A stretch of 64,000 bases of DNA, taken from CAZFHZ01 sp964519015. GTDB taxonomy: Bacteria; Blakebacterota; Blakebacteria; Blakebacterales; CAYUVJ01. The position numbers and the translations under genes are program-made. The stretch covers positions 15,608 to 79,607 of the forward strand of contig CAZFHZ010000003.1 of NCBI GenBank assembly GCA_964519015.1, given 5' to 3'. Positions 49,501 to 58,805 of this stretch are shown here, piece by piece. Within the stretch, counting starts at the first letter, position 1. Each line of letters starts with the position of its first letter. The notes under the pieces were generated by a model. It was not told the origin of the DNA. It ran no database searches and was given only the letters and a program-made list of their open reading frames with translations.

Positions 49501-51120
49501 TCAGCGCCCCCGGCCGATGCGCTGCCCGCGCTGGGTCACCTCGGGGTTCTTGTCCAGCTTGACCATGGCCGGCATGTTCCCCAGTTCGATCGCGCTGGCA
49601 TAGACGAACTTGACCACCCGAGTCATCTTGTCGAAGTCGCACAGGGCGATCTCGTCGGCCGGCGTGTGCAGCTCCTCGGTGATGTCGGAGAAGAAGAAGG
49701 TGGCCGGGATGCTGTAACTATGGAAGGCGTAGTGGTCGCTCTGACCGTGGTAGTTCCCCCTCATCTCCGGATCGTTGTACTTGTCGTCGATCTTGATGAA
49801 TCCGAGCCGGTCGGCCACCCGGCGGTGGGCGGCGTCGAGTTCCGACGAGTAGAAATGGGAGCCGATCAGGCAGATGCTGGCCGGGTCGTTGCGCGAGATC
49901 ATGTCCATCTGGAGCATGGCGTCGATCTGCTCCAGCGGCACCGGGGAGTGCTCCACGAAGTAGTACGATCCCCGCAGTCCCTTCTCCTCCCCGGCCCACC
50001 AGGCCAGGATGACCGAGCGCTTCGGCCGGTTGATCGTCAGCGCCTGGGCGATCTCGAGCAGGGCCACCGCGCCCGAGCCGTTGTCGTCCGCCCCGTTGCA
50101 GATGCTGTCGGGGTAGGCCCCGCGGCGGATGCCGATGTGGTCGTAGTGGCCGCCGATGACGATGTACTCGTTCTTCAGCACCGGGTCGGAACCTTCCACC
50201 AGGGCCACCACGTTCTGGGTGTGCTCGGGAGCGGTGACCGACTTCAGGTCAATCTGGGCCTGCCGGCCGGTCAGCACCCGGCCCGGCACCCGCTCCCCCT
50301 GGGCGAGTTGAGCGAACATGGCGTCCAGTTCGGTCTTCGGGATCCCCAGGACCGCCGTGGCCGTGGCCTGCCGCAGGCTCAGCATGGGCACGCCTCCCCC
50401 ACCGAAGCCGCCCCCGCCCCCGGGGCGGGCCGCCTGCCCCTCCCGGGCCGGCCAGGTCACGCTTTCCGGGGTCGGGAAGGAGGCCCCGGCCGCCGCCATA
50501 CGGGCCTCATCGGCCGGTGAGATGACCGAAAGCACGGCCACCGCTCCCTGCCGGGCCGGGGTCATGGCCCGGGCCATTCCGGCCATCCCGCGCCGGCCCT
50601 GCTGCCCGCTCCGCAGCGGGTGGTCGGCGGGCAGTTCGCCGTTGAGCAGCACGACCACCTTCCCCTGCAAGTCGAGCCCCGCGTAGTCGTCCCACCCCTG
50701 GTCGGGGGCGCTCAGGCCCAGCCCGACCAGGACCAGCTCCCCGGAGACCGAGGCGGCGGTGGCCCCGCTGGCCCCGAAGTCGGCCGGATAGCGGAAGGTA
50801 CGCCCGCCCACCTGCAGGGTCGAAGCCGGGGAGAGGGAGACTTTCTGCAGCGGGATGGTCTGGAAAAAGGAACCGCCGGGCATCATCGGCTTCAGCCCGT
50901 AGCTCTCGATCCGGGTAGCGAAGTAGGCGGCCGAGGCGTTGAGCCCGGGGGAAGGAGTGTCGCGTCCCATCAGGGCGTCGGAGGCGATGAAGCTCAGGTG
51001 GAGCTTGAGTTCACCGGCCGTGATCGAATCGAGGGCCTGCTGCTGAGCGAACAGGGTCGAAGGGAGCAGGAGCAGCAACGCCAGGGCGGCGAATAATAAG
51101 TGCGGGGATCGACGGGACAT
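49501..51120 (-). CDS. Exported M28-family zinc aminopeptidase with PA domain
   Basis: A 539-residue secreted metallopeptidase. A signal peptide (LLFAALALLLLLPSTLFAQ) leads; residues about 110-260 form a protease-associated (PA)-type insert with a Gly-rich stretch; then the M28 zinc site: GGHYDHIG, NGADDNGSGAVALLE, WWAGEEKGLRGS, MDMISRN and QSDHYAFHSYSIPATFF (ligands His, Asp, Glu, Asp, His). It likely removes N-terminal amino acids from peptides in the periplasm or outside. Divergent from the transporter gene. Confidence 0.93.
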   Translation of the reverse strand: MSRRSPHLLFAALALLLLLPSTLFAQQQALDSITAGELKLHLSFIASDALMGRDTPSPGLNASAAYFATRIESYGLKPMMPGGSFFQTIPLQKVSLSPASTLQVGGRTFRYPADFGASGATAASVSGELVLVGLGLSAPDQGWDDYAGLDLQGKVVVLLNGELPADHPLRSGQQGRRGMAGMARAMTPARQGAVAVLSVISPADEARMAAAGASFPTPESVTWPAREGQAARPGGGGGFGGGGVPMLSLRQATATAVLGIPKTELDAMFAQLAQGERVPGRVLTGRQAQIDLKSVTAPEHTQNVVALVEGSDPVLKNEYIVIGGHYDHIGIRRGAYPDSICNGADDNGSGAVALLEIAQALTINRPKRSVILAWWAGEEKGLRGSYYFVEHSPVPLEQIDAMLQMDMISRNDPASICLIGSHFYSSELDAAHRRVADRLGFIKIDDKYNDPEMRGNYHGQSDHYAFHSYSIPATFFFSDITEELHTPADEIALCDFDKMTRVVKFVYASAIELGNMPAMVKLDKNPEVTQRGQRIGRGR

Positions 51121-51314
51121 CGGAGGCCTCCGGGGGTCGATGTGACGGGTCTGTTCCTCTCCTTATACGACACCCGGCCCGGGGGGGATATTGCGATATT
51201 CAATCCGGAACGTAGCACGGGGGGTCGCGTCGGCTCCGGACCCGGGAAGTGTGAGCGTTCCAGAAGCCGGGGACATTTCCCCTCATCTGTCGGGCCTGAT
51301 ATGATGAGCCGGCC

Positions 51315-52907
51315 ATGATCGTCCCCCGCACGCCCGAACCCGTTCCCGCCCTGGCCGCTCCCGACCCGGCCCTCGAGGTCATGGGCCCGCGCCGGCGCTT
51401 CGGCCTGTTCGCCGGTCCCCTCCTCTTCACACTGGTCCTGGCCGTGCCCATCGGAGGCCTCGACCGGGCGGCCCAGGGGGTGCTGGCGGTGGGCTGCCTG
51501 ATGGCCGTCTGGTGGCTGACCGAGGCACTCCCCCTGGCCGCCACCTCGCTGCTGCCCATCCCCCTCTTCCCCCTGCTGGGGATCAAGAGCACGGCCGCCA
51601 CCACTCCCGCCTACATGGACCGCAATATCGTCCTCTTCATGGGGGGGTTCTTCATCGCCATGGCCATGCAGCGCTGGCGGCTCCACCGGCGCATCGCCCT
51701 GCGGATCGTCTCGGCCGTCGGCACCGGCGGGCGGCGGCTGGTGCTCGGATTCATGGTAGCCACCGCCTTCCTGAGCATGTGGATCTCTAACACGGCAACC
51801 GCGATGATGATGCTCCCGATCGCCCTGGCCGTGATCCTGGAGATCGCCCCCGACCTGCACGAGCCCCACCCGGAAAAGGGACTGCGGAGCGTCAGTGAGG
51901 ACCCGACCGCGGCCGCCCTGCTGCTGGGCGTCGCCTACGCCGCCAGCATCGGCGGGATCGCCACCCTGGTCGGGACGCCCCCCAACATCGTCTTCGCCAC
52001 CGCCCTGACCACCCTCTACCCCGGCGCCCCCCCGGTGGGCTTCTTCCAGTGGATGATGGTGGGACTGCCCCTGTCGGCGCTCTTCCTCTTCCTGGGCTGG
52101 CTCTACCTGACCCGCATCGCCTGGAAGGTGCCCCGGGAAGCGGTCAGTCAGGGAAGCGTGGAGAGTCTGAGGGAGCAGCGGCTCGCCCTGGGGCCGCTCA
52201 GCCGGGGGGAACTGGGTGTGGCGGTCATCTTCCTGCTCACCGCCGTGGCCTGGGTCTGGCGGGCCGACCTGGAGTTCGGGGTGGTGACCATCCCGGGCTG
52301 GACGACCCTGCTCCACCTCGAGGGGGTGGACGATGCCACGGTGGCCGTCGCCGCCGCCATCCTCCTCTTCGCCCTCCCGACCAGTCTGAAGGAAGGACAC
52401 TTCCTGCTCGACTGGCACTGGGCCCGGCGCATCCCCTGGGGGGTGCTGCTCCTCTTCGGCGGCGGGATCGCCCTGGCCGGGGGCTTCGCCGAGACCGGCC
52501 TGGCCGCCTGGGTGGGCACCCGGCTCCAGGTGCTCGGTCGGGTCCCCATCCTGGTCATGGTGATCCTGGTCTGCACCCTGATCACCTTCCTGACCGAGGT
52601 CACGAGCAACACCGCGACCGCCACCGTCTTCATGCCGGTGATGGCGGCCACCGCCGTGGCCCTGGGACAGAATCCCCTCCTGCTGATGATCCCGGCGGCC
52701 ATCTCGGCCTCCTGCGCCTTCATGCTGCCGGTAGCCACCCCACCCAACGCCATCATCTTCGGCTCCGGGCGCATCACCCTGCCCGAGATGGCCCGGACGG
52801 GTTTCGCCATGAACTGGCTGGGGGTGGTGCTCATCACGATCCTGGTCTACCTGATCGCCATCCCCGTCTTCGGGATCGTGCTGGGCGCCCTCCCCCCCTG
52901 GGTCTAG
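51315..52907 (+). CDS. SLC13/DASS-family sodium:anion (dicarboxylate/sulfate) symporter
   Basis: A 530-residue membrane transporter with about a dozen helices. The duplicated SNT substrate/sodium motifs are WISNTATAMMMLP and EVTSNTATATVFMP, with VGTPPNIVFA and PVATPPNAIIFG partners, typical of the DASS group (citrate, succinate, sulfate and similar anions). A 30-residue cytoplasmic leader precedes the first helix. It is followed by an exported Ntn hydrolase. Substrate not determinable. Confidence 0.92.
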   Translation: MIVPRTPEPVPALAAPDPALEVMGPRRRFGLFAGPLLFTLVLAVPIGGLDRAAQGVLAVGCLMAVWWLTEALPLAATSLLPIPLFPLLGIKSTAATTPAYMDRNIVLFMGGFFIAMAMQRWRLHRRIALRIVSAVGTGGRRLVLGFMVATAFLSMWISNTATAMMMLPIALAVILEIAPDLHEPHPEKGLRSVSEDPTAAALLLGVAYAASIGGIATLVGTPPNIVFATALTTLYPGAPPVGFFQWMMVGLPLSALFLFLGWLYLTRIAWKVPREAVSQGSVESLREQRLALGPLSRGELGVAVIFLLTAVAWVWRADLEFGVVTIPGWTTLLHLEGVDDATVAVAAAILLFALPTSLKEGHFLLDWHWARRIPWGVLLLFGGGIALAGGFAETGLAAWVGTRLQVLGRVPILVMVILVCTLITFLTEVTSNTATATVFMPVMAATAVALGQNPLLLMIPAAISASCAFMLPVATPPNAIIFGSGRITLPEMARTGFAMNWLGVVLITILVYLIAIPVFGIVLGALPPWV

Positions 52908-52944
52908 GATCGGGCACCACCACCTGGTATCCGGAGGAGTTTGC

Positions 52945-54225
52945 ATGCCTCGCGAAACACGTAACCGCCGTCGCACCGGCCTGCTCGGGGCCGGTCTCAT
53001 CAGTACCGTTCTCTTCCTCTTCTCCTCTTTCGGACCGGCCCGGCGTGGTCTCACCACCTCCTTCCCGCCCGGTAGCGCCGCGGTCGAGGAGTGCACGGTC
53101 GGGGTCGCGACCGGCCGGGCCACCCGCGACGGCCGCCCCATGATCTGGAAGACGCGCGATGCCCCCGGCACCGACAACGAGGTGGTCTGGGTGACCTCCG
53201 CCCCGATCCATTACCTGGCCGTGGTGGACGCCGGTTCCCCTTCCGCCTGGATGGGGCTCAACGAGCGGGGATTCGCCATCCTGAACTCCGCCTCCTCCGA
53301 CCTGCCCGGCGGCCGCGGTACCGGCAACGGCCAGGTGATGAGTCAGGTGCTGGGCACCTGCTCATCGGTGGCGGAGTTCGAAGCCTACCTGGAGCGCACC
53401 AACACCACCGGCCGCAGCACCCAGGCGAACTACCTGGTCCTGGATGCCGGCGGAGCGGTGGCGATCTACGAGACAGCCGGGAACGCCTACTGGAAGTACG
53501 ACGCCAACGACCCCCAGACCGCCCCCTACGGCTACTTGGTCAAGACCAACTTCGCCTTTCACGGCGGCGGTCAGGGGGGGATCGAGCGCTACCATCGCAC
53601 CTCGCGGCTGGTGCCGGGCTACCACGCCGCCGACCGGCTCGAGCCCCGCAGCATCCTGCGGCAGCAGATGCGCGACTTCGCCCGGCCGACCGGGGAATCC
53701 CTGCCGGTGCCGTTCGAGGGGAGCTGGGAACCGGACCGACCGGCCGGCTACATCCACGTGGACAAGAGTATCTGCCGGACCAGTTCGGTCTCGGCGGCCG
53801 TCATGCAGGGGGTGAAGCCGGGGGAGCCGCCCACCCTCTCCACCTTCTGGGTCATGCTGGGCCAGCCGGCGGCTTCGATCGCCCTCCCCTACTGGCCGGT
53901 GGGGGCCACGCCCCCCGAGGCGGACGGCGCCCGGACTGCCCCGCTCTGCGATGCCTCCAAGCGGATCCGCGACCTGCTCTTCGACCTCCCGGGAGCCGGC
54001 AACCAGCACTTCCTGGACACCCGCAAGTTGCGGGACGGGCACGGTGGCGGGCTGTGGAGCCTCACCCTGGCGGCCGAGGACTCGATATGGACGGCCGCGG
54101 AGGCGCATCTGAGGGAATGGCGCCGCATCCAGCCGACGGCCTCGACCATCCTCCAGGCGGAGGGGGCCCTGGCCAGGTATGCCCTGGGAATCCTACAGAA
54201 CGGGTATTCCACCCTGAAGCGCTGA
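52945..54225 (+). CDS. Exported Ntn-hydrolase, C45/choloylglycine-hydrolase-like
   Basis: A 426-residue protein with a basic N-terminus and a hydrophobic leader (LGAGLISTVLFLFSSFG). The likely nucleophile is Cys50 in ECTVGVATGRATRDGRPMIW (whole motif at about 49-68), followed by KTRD and WMGLNERGFAI, LDAGGAVAIYETAG and NYLV, as in C45 acyltransferase-like/Ntn hydrolases. Such enzymes cut or transfer amide bonds after self-cleavage that exposes Cys. It has GGAGG upstream and lies 37 bases behind the transporter. Confidence 0.8.
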   Translation: MPRETRNRRRTGLLGAGLISTVLFLFSSFGPARRGLTTSFPPGSAAVEECTVGVATGRATRDGRPMIWKTRDAPGTDNEVVWVTSAPIHYLAVVDAGSPSAWMGLNERGFAILNSASSDLPGGRGTGNGQVMSQVLGTCSSVAEFEAYLERTNTTGRSTQANYLVLDAGGAVAIYETAGNAYWKYDANDPQTAPYGYLVKTNFAFHGGGQGGIERYHRTSRLVPGYHAADRLEPRSILRQQMRDFARPTGESLPVPFEGSWEPDRPAGYIHVDKSICRTSSVSAAVMQGVKPGEPPTLSTFWVMLGQPAASIALPYWPVGATPPEADGARTAPLCDASKRIRDLLFDLPGAGNQHFLDTRKLRDGHGGGLWSLTLAAEDSIWTAAEAHLREWRRIQPTASTILQAEGALARYALGILQNGYSTLKR

Positions 54226-54310
54226 GGCCAGCGCCGCAGAAAGCCGGCTCCGCTGACGCAGGCCAGGATCGGACGATCCTCCGCCGGGAATGCGTCCGCC
54301 GTCTGTTGGT

Positions 54311-55201
54311 TCAGCGTCCCCGGTGGGGATTGTCGATCAGGGAACGCACCAGGAGGGGATGGTCGGTTACCAGGCCCCGGACACCCACCTGCAGCAGCCG
54401 GATATACTCCGCCTCGTCGTCCTCGATATCGGCATCCTCGAACCAGGCGATGATCGGATAGCCCTCGTAATAGTCGAGGTGGGTCGCATCGGTCCAGCCG
54501 GTGAAGGGGACCACCGCATCGGTCATCGACCAGTCCACGAACCGGTGGGAGTCGGCGTACCAGGGAAGCTCGGGGCCGGTGATGAGACCGGTCAGCAGAC
54601 CGGGATGTTCGTTCTCGACTCGTTTGATCCGGAAGGGATTGAACGAGGTGATGATGGTACGGTCCTGCATCTCCCTGGCGATGATGAGCTTGGTGACCTC
54701 TTCTTCGAGTCCTTCGGTGGTAGCGCCCTCCCCTTTCAGCTCGATGTCCAGGAGGGTTTCCCCGGGGAGCGCATCGATGACCTGCACGAGGGTCGGGATG
54801 GGAGCCGTATCAGTGAAGTCGCCCCGGTAGTCGTAGGTAAGAGCCTGCAGCTCGGTCAGCGTCATCTCAGTGACCGTCCCGGTGCCGTCAGTCAACTCGT
54901 CCACCTGGTAGTCGTGGAAGACGACCACCTCGCCTGTCCGGCAGCGCTGGACGTCCATCTCCACCCCATGGGCGCCGTTTGCTAGCCCCCACTGGAAGGC
55001 CGGGATGGTGTTCTCCGGGTAAGGGCTCAATCCCCCCTTGTGGGCGAGGACCAGCGGGGCGAGATCCCAGAACGGATGCCCGGTATCCGGCTCGAAGGGC
55101 TGTCCGCAGCCGGCGGCCCCGAGCAGCAGGCTGGTCCCCAGTACCAGGGACAGGAGGGCCGCCCACCACCACCGCCTCTGATACCGGCCGGCAGACTTCA
55201 T
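54311..55201 (-). CDS. Glycerophosphodiester phosphodiesterase, lipoprotein form
   Basis: A 296-residue phosphodiesterase. A lipobox (LGTSLLLGAAGCG, Cys about 32) anchors it. The TIM-barrel GDPD motifs are LAHKGGLSPYPENTIPAF, GVEMDVQRC and VVFHDYQVDELTDGTG, with LLDIELKGEG and the late ITSFNPF and DADIEDDEAEYI. It releases glycerol-3-phosphate from phospholipid head groups in the periplasm. It overlaps the next upstream gene by 4 bases. Confidence 0.92.
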   Translation of the reverse strand: MKSAGRYQRRWWWAALLSLVLGTSLLLGAAGCGQPFEPDTGHPFWDLAPLVLAHKGGLSPYPENTIPAFQWGLANGAHGVEMDVQRCRTGEVVVFHDYQVDELTDGTGTVTEMTLTELQALTYDYRGDFTDTAPIPTLVQVIDALPGETLLDIELKGEGATTEGLEEEVTKLIIAREMQDRTIITSFNPFRIKRVENEHPGLLTGLITGPELPWYADSHRFVDWSMTDAVVPFTGWTDATHLDYYEGYPIIAWFEDADIEDDEAEYIRLLQVGVRGLVTDHPLLVRSLIDNPHRGR

Positions 55202-55803
55202 CGTCCGCCTCCGATCCGCCAGCCCATTCCGCAGACCACCACCCACTCGTCCCGGTTCCAGAGGTCGCGGGCACCGGCGGCCAGGTAGAGTCGCAGCGGC
55301 CGGCCGGTGTTCCACTCCACCCCCAGGTAGCCCTCCTGGCGGGTCCGGTCGTCCAGGTCGAAGGTCAGGCGGTGCAGCAGGAGGGGACTGAAGCGGCCCA
55401 GGTCCAGACTCACTACCTGGCTGGTGTGAAGGAAGACTCCGGGATCGAGCAGGTAGGCACCGATCCCGATTCCGACACCGAGGTGGAGGGGTGCGGGTAG
55501 CGACAATCGACCGAGTCGGACACCGCCCGGCAGGGCCTGGAACCATTCCCCGTCCACTCCCGGCTCGTCCCGGGCGCCGGCCAGGCCGGCCAGACTCAAG
55601 GTCAGGTCGCCGTTCGACGTCATCCCCCGGGTGAGGCTGAGGGCACCCAGGTAGGGTGGCGGAGCGATGAACGCGCTCTGCGCCCGCAGTGCCCAGACAC
55701 CCGGACCGGTGGACCGGGCCGAGCGGAGGGTGAGACAACCATCGAGCAGGAAGGCGGGAGCGAGGAGGATAACCGTCAGGAGGATGCCTCGGGACCATCG
55801 CAT
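55198..55803 (-). CDS. Putative lipoprotein/outer-membrane-associated protein
   Basis: A 201-residue exported protein with lipobox-like LLAPAFLLDGCLTL (Cys 23) and a Gly- and beta-rich body (LGVGIGIGAYLLDPGV, LYLAAGARDLW, CGMGWRIGGGR end) that could be a small beta-barrel fold. No family recognised. Its ATG starts the two-gene unit with the phosphodiesterase. Confidence 0.65.
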   Translation of the reverse strand: MRWSRGILLTVILLAPAFLLDGCLTLRSARSTGPGVWALRAQSAFIAPPPYLGALSLTRGMTSNGDLTLSLAGLAGARDEPGVDGEWFQALPGGVRLGRLSLPAPLHLGVGIGIGAYLLDPGVFLHTSQVVSLDLGRFSPLLLHRLTFDLDDRTRQEGYLGVEWNTGRPLRLYLAAGARDLWNRDEWVVVCGMGWRIGGGR

Positions 55804-55961
55804 GCGGGCGAGGATACCAGACGATCGCCCGAGTCACCATGCAGAAGACCGGGATTAAAAGTAGATGAATCCCGTGGCCTCCGGCCCGATTTGATTCCGA
55901 CCGGCCAAGCTCTTAGACTCATTGACTAGTTGAGCCAAACCCATATCCACGGAGGTCGGCG

Positions 55962-56273
55962 ATGCCTATCTACATCCTCATGACCCGTCTGGGACCGGAT
56001 GCCATGAAGGACCCGCGGGGACGGCGGGCCGTCGGACGCGAGTGGATCAAGAAAGTGAAGGAACTCTCCCCCGGGGTACGCTTCCTGGCCCATTACGCTA
56101 TCCTCGGCCCCTACGACTTCATGGACATTTACGAAGCGCCGAACGAACGGGTCGCCCACGAGGTTTCGATGCTGTCCCGCTCGGAGGGAGCCGCCAACGC
56201 CGAGAGCTGGCAGGCCCTGCCCTACGAGGACTACCTGCCCCTGGTCGAGGCGGTCGAGAAGGTCACCGGATAG
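55962..56273 (+). CDS. GYD-domain protein
   Basis: A 103-residue protein of the GYD (dimeric alpha/beta) family. Typical segments: YILMTRLGPDAM, then GVRFLAHYAILGPYDFMDIYEAPNE (the GPYD motif) and ALPYEDYLPLVEAVE. Function of these small proteins is unknown. GGAGG-like site (ACGGAGG) precedes the ATG at 55962. Its flanks have normal high G+C, so it belongs to the backbone side of the tRNA-Cys border. Confidence 0.88.
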   Translation: MPIYILMTRLGPDAMKDPRGRRAVGREWIKKVKELSPGVRFLAHYAILGPYDFMDIYEAPNERVAHEVSMLSRSEGAANAESWQALPYEDYLPLVEAVEKVTG

Positions 56274-56342
56274 ACCGAAAACCGTTGTCGGATGGGCACC
56301 GGACGCCCATCTTGGACATCCCGCGCAGCAGTCCGCATACGA

Positions 56343-56418
56343 GGCGGCATAGCCAAGTGGCTAAGGCGGAGGTCTGCAAAACCTCTATTCCCCGGTTCGA
56401 GTCCGGGTGCCGCCTCCA
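56343..56418 (+). tRNA. tRNA-Cys (anticodon GCA), CCA encoded
   Basis: A 76-base plus-strand cloverleaf: acceptor GGCGGCA/TGCCGCC, U73 discriminator (usual for Cys), anticodon loop CTGCAAA with GCA, T-arm CCCGGTTCGAGTCCGGG. CCA is encoded. It marks the border between high-G+C backbone and the accessory right end. Confidence 0.96.
56405..56418 (+). repeat. tRNA-Cys 3-prime end, copy A of a recurring att-like sequence
   Basis: GGGTGCCGCCTCCA, the last 14 bases of tRNA-Cys, recurs in direct orientation at 58726 and, over 12 bases, at 63541. Confidence 0.7.
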
Positions 56419-56448
56419 GTCTTGATCTTCTCATCCTGAATAGTCACC

Positions 56449-56483
56449 GGAGGGCCGATTCAGTAGTACAGCCCTCCTCTTGT
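56449..56483 (+). terminator. Possible terminator after tRNA-Cys
   Basis: GGAGGGC (56449-56455) pairs with GCCCTCC (56471-56477), then TCTTGT. The loop is 15 bases, so the signal is weak. Confidence 0.5.
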
Positions 56484-56615
56484 ATCCGTCTTCACCAACA
56501 CGATACGTCAAGTTGATCAAACACTCCTGCACGTCCAGGTGAACGGTGCCATTGCGGAACCCGTCATCCTATCGAACAACGGAAACTGACAGCAGACAGG
56601 TCTTGATGGTGCCAC

Positions 56616-57809
56616 ATGGTCTTGTCGCGGACCAATACGATTCATCTCTTGCTCTTGGTTGCCCCTGCTTTCTTGTCTTCTTGCGGTTTGTTGTCACCAG
56701 AAAGCGATGGGCCAGGGTCCATCGAATGGTCTCTCGAATTCCGTCACTGGGCAGGGTCTCCATCAATAAGCACCCCTGGAACGATATATGTCCCCGCGAT
56801 ATCTCTATTCTCGGTTTCACGAGATGGCCAAACCCAGTGGGAGATTCATCTTGGTCGAATGGCGGATGGGAGTTCCATCGCATCAGATGGTACCATTTAT
56901 GCCTGTTTCGCAGACAACGTCATCTCCGCCATCCAACCAGATGGTACTATCCTATGGACCCGTTCTGATCTGTTTCACGGCATGACGCCGGCCCAGTCTG
57001 GCCAGGGCAGTGTGTATCTAGCCGCAAGTAACGCACTAGTCGCCGTCGATTCATTTGGATCAACGCAATGGGAGATCCATTTCGACGCATATGTAATACA
57101 TTCGCCTGCCATCGACCAAAGAGGCACCATCTTCATGCCGACTAGCGCCGGATTGTATGCCATTGATCCGGATGGTGAAATTCAATGGCAATTCACATCT
57201 CAAGGGTCCCCCTGTTCTTCACCTGCGATCGGCTTCGACAATGCCATCTATGCCGCATTTGACGACGGTTTGCTCTACTGCCTGGAGCCCGATGGAAGTG
57301 TGCGATGGTATTTCTCCTTGGGCTATTTGGGTAGCAATGGATCACCTGTCATCGGTTATGGAGAGGTAATCTACATTTGCTCAAGGTTGAACAGGCTCTA
57401 TGCAATCACATGGTGGGGTGATCTCTATTGGTTCTACGACTTGGATCCCTATCCTAAAGGCACCCCACTCGTCGCAGCGGACAGTACACTGTTTGTCAGT
57501 GGCGAAGGGAAGATTGACGCGCTGAGCTGGACCGGGGATCTCAAATGGAGACGCAATCTCGGTGCCCCATTTTGGGCCTCCGATCCAAACATCTCCGATG
57601 ACGGGATCCTCTACGTATCTTGTGATAAGACGTTGTTCGCAATTCGCACCGAAACCGGTGGTCTGGCCAACACAAGTTGGCCAAGGTGCAATGCCGATCA
57701 ATCCGGATCCTGTCGAGTCAGAACAATGACATATGAAGGCGGGACGAGATCCATCTTTGATGGTGTCAGATTCCAGAAGATAGCTGTGGATAATACCGGC
57801 CTGCATTGA
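56616..57809 (+). CDS. PQQ-like beta-propeller lipoprotein
   Basis: A 397-residue exported lipoprotein. The lipobox is LLVAPAFLSSCG (Cys about 23). The rest is a series of beta-propeller blades with PQQ-like repeats: DGQTQWEIH, DGTILWT, GSTQWEIHF, DGEIQWQF, DGSVRWYF, WGDLYWFYD, TGDLKWRR. Each ends Gly/Asp followed by a Trp, as in pyrrolo-quinoline quinone-repeat/BamB-type propellers without obvious catalytic residues. Base composition is clearly more A+T-rich than the left 56 kb, a sign of transfer. It may bind proteins or sugars; no enzyme function claimed. Confidence 0.82.
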   Translation: MVLSRTNTIHLLLLVAPAFLSSCGLLSPESDGPGSIEWSLEFRHWAGSPSISTPGTIYVPAISLFSVSRDGQTQWEIHLGRMADGSSIASDGTIYACFADNVISAIQPDGTILWTRSDLFHGMTPAQSGQGSVYLAASNALVAVDSFGSTQWEIHFDAYVIHSPAIDQRGTIFMPTSAGLYAIDPDGEIQWQFTSQGSPCSSPAIGFDNAIYAAFDDGLLYCLEPDGSVRWYFSLGYLGSNGSPVIGYGEVIYICSRLNRLYAITWWGDLYWFYDLDPYPKGTPLVAADSTLFVSGEGKIDALSWTGDLKWRRNLGAPFWASDPNISDDGILYVSCDKTLFAIRTETGGLANTSWPRCNADQSGSCRVRTMTYEGGTRSIFDGVRFQKIAVDNTGLH

Positions 57810-57837
57810 ACTAACAGGGGTGAGTTCTTTGGCCGGT

Positions 57838-57858
57838 CATTACACCCCCATCACACCC
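57838..57858. repeat. Short dispersed repeat, copy 1
   Basis: CATTACACCCCCATCACACCC matches the copy at 58655-58675 at 19 of 21 bases. It lies in the gene-free interval 57810-58023 after the propeller gene; nothing else is seen there. Confidence 0.55.
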
Positions 57859-58023
57859 CGTTCAAAGAGAATACAGCACGGGATGAGACCAACGACCCGG
57901 ACCAGGGTAACGTCGGCCGGGATGGAGGTGCCCAGGGCAACGAGGTCGACCGCCACATATGATTTTGATTAGTATTCTCCCCGATCCCGCAGGTGAGACT
58001 CATCCGGGCAGGATGGAATCAGA

Positions 58024-58581
58024 ATGGCGTCCGCGGATACGATAGGACAGGTTCCGAGCAACCGGATGGAGCGCAGGAGCGGTGGTGGCCTGCTCATAGT
58101 CTTCGGGCTGCCCTTCCTGGCTGCCGGATTGTTCATGCTGCTCACGGCCCTGCAGATAAGCGGGGTGCCGATGGATGAGGACATCTCACCTCTCTTCCTC
58201 TTCATTCTCGGTCTCCTATTCGGCGCAGTCGGTACGGGCCTGATGTTCGGGCGTTCGGGTGTCATCATCGATCGGACCACCATGACAGCCGCGAAGTGGT
58301 GGGGGCTCATGGTGCCGATGAAGGTCACCCGTTATGACCTGGCCGGCTTCGACAGGGTCACGGTGGGGAAAGAAGTCCGGCGTGACAGCAATTCGGCCAA
58401 GTTCGTGTTCCCGGTCTGTCTGGCCGCGAGCCGGGGGGGCAAGGAGATCGAGTACGATGCCCCGACCGATTACCCGTCGGCGCGTAGTCTGAGCGAGGAT
58501 CTGGCCCGTTTCCTCGGCCGCGACATCGAGGATCTGACCAGCGGTCGGACAGTCCGCCGTCGGCCCTGGGAACGCGACTAG
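58024..58581 (+). CDS. Membrane protein with two helices and a soluble domain, unknown function
   Basis: A 185-residue protein with two adjacent transmembrane helices (GGLLIVFGLPFLAAGLFMLL, FLFILGLLFGAVGTGLMFG) and a C-terminal soluble part (DRTTMTAAKWWGLMVPM, VTRYDLAGFDRVTVGKEVRRD, VCLAASRGGKEIEYDAPTDY), resembling bacterial PH-like membrane proteins. High-G+C codon use, unlike the propeller gene before it. Start at 58024 is the only early ATG and has a poor ribosome site. Confidence 0.68.
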   Translation: MASADTIGQVPSNRMERRSGGGLLIVFGLPFLAAGLFMLLTALQISGVPMDEDISPLFLFILGLLFGAVGTGLMFGRSGVIIDRTTMTAAKWWGLMVPMKVTRYDLAGFDRVTVGKEVRRDSNSAKFVFPVCLAASRGGKEIEYDAPTDYPSARSLSEDLARFLGRDIEDLTSGRTVRRRPWERD

Positions 58582-58654
58582 TCGCTCAGGGAAGAGATGC
58601 TCCGGATCGGAGCGCGGGTCTGCCGACTTCTCCTCACGCCGACAGGTTGTTCCT

Positions 58655-58675
58655 CATTACACCCCTGTCACACCC
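58655..58675. repeat. Short dispersed repeat, copy 2
   Basis: CATTACACCCCTGTCACACCC, 51 bases before tRNA-end copy B, in the 224-base interval 58582-58805 that holds no gene. Confidence 0.55.
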
Positions 58676-58725
58676 GCAGCACTTGCTCACATCTGCTCGC
58701 ATTGGTCGTAAGTGGGCGCAGGACG

Positions 58726-58739
58726 GGGTGCCGCCTCCA
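58726..58739 (+). repeat. Copy B of the tRNA-Cys 3-prime end
   Basis: GGGTGCCGCCTCCA, identical over 14 bases to the tRNA-Cys end. With its left flank (GGCGCAGGAC) it also matches copy C at 63529-63552. No T-arm is present, so it is not a second tRNA. Confidence 0.65.
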
Positions 58740-58805
58740 TCCTCATCTCTTGGACATGCCGGATAGGACCTCGGCGGTCGTCGTTTCCCGCTCAGAACAG
58801 CGACG

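Noticed and set aside
58711..58742. Second tRNA-Cys gene or tRNA pseudogene
   Set aside because: Only the acceptor end matches; there is no T-arm, anticodon arm or D-arm upstream.
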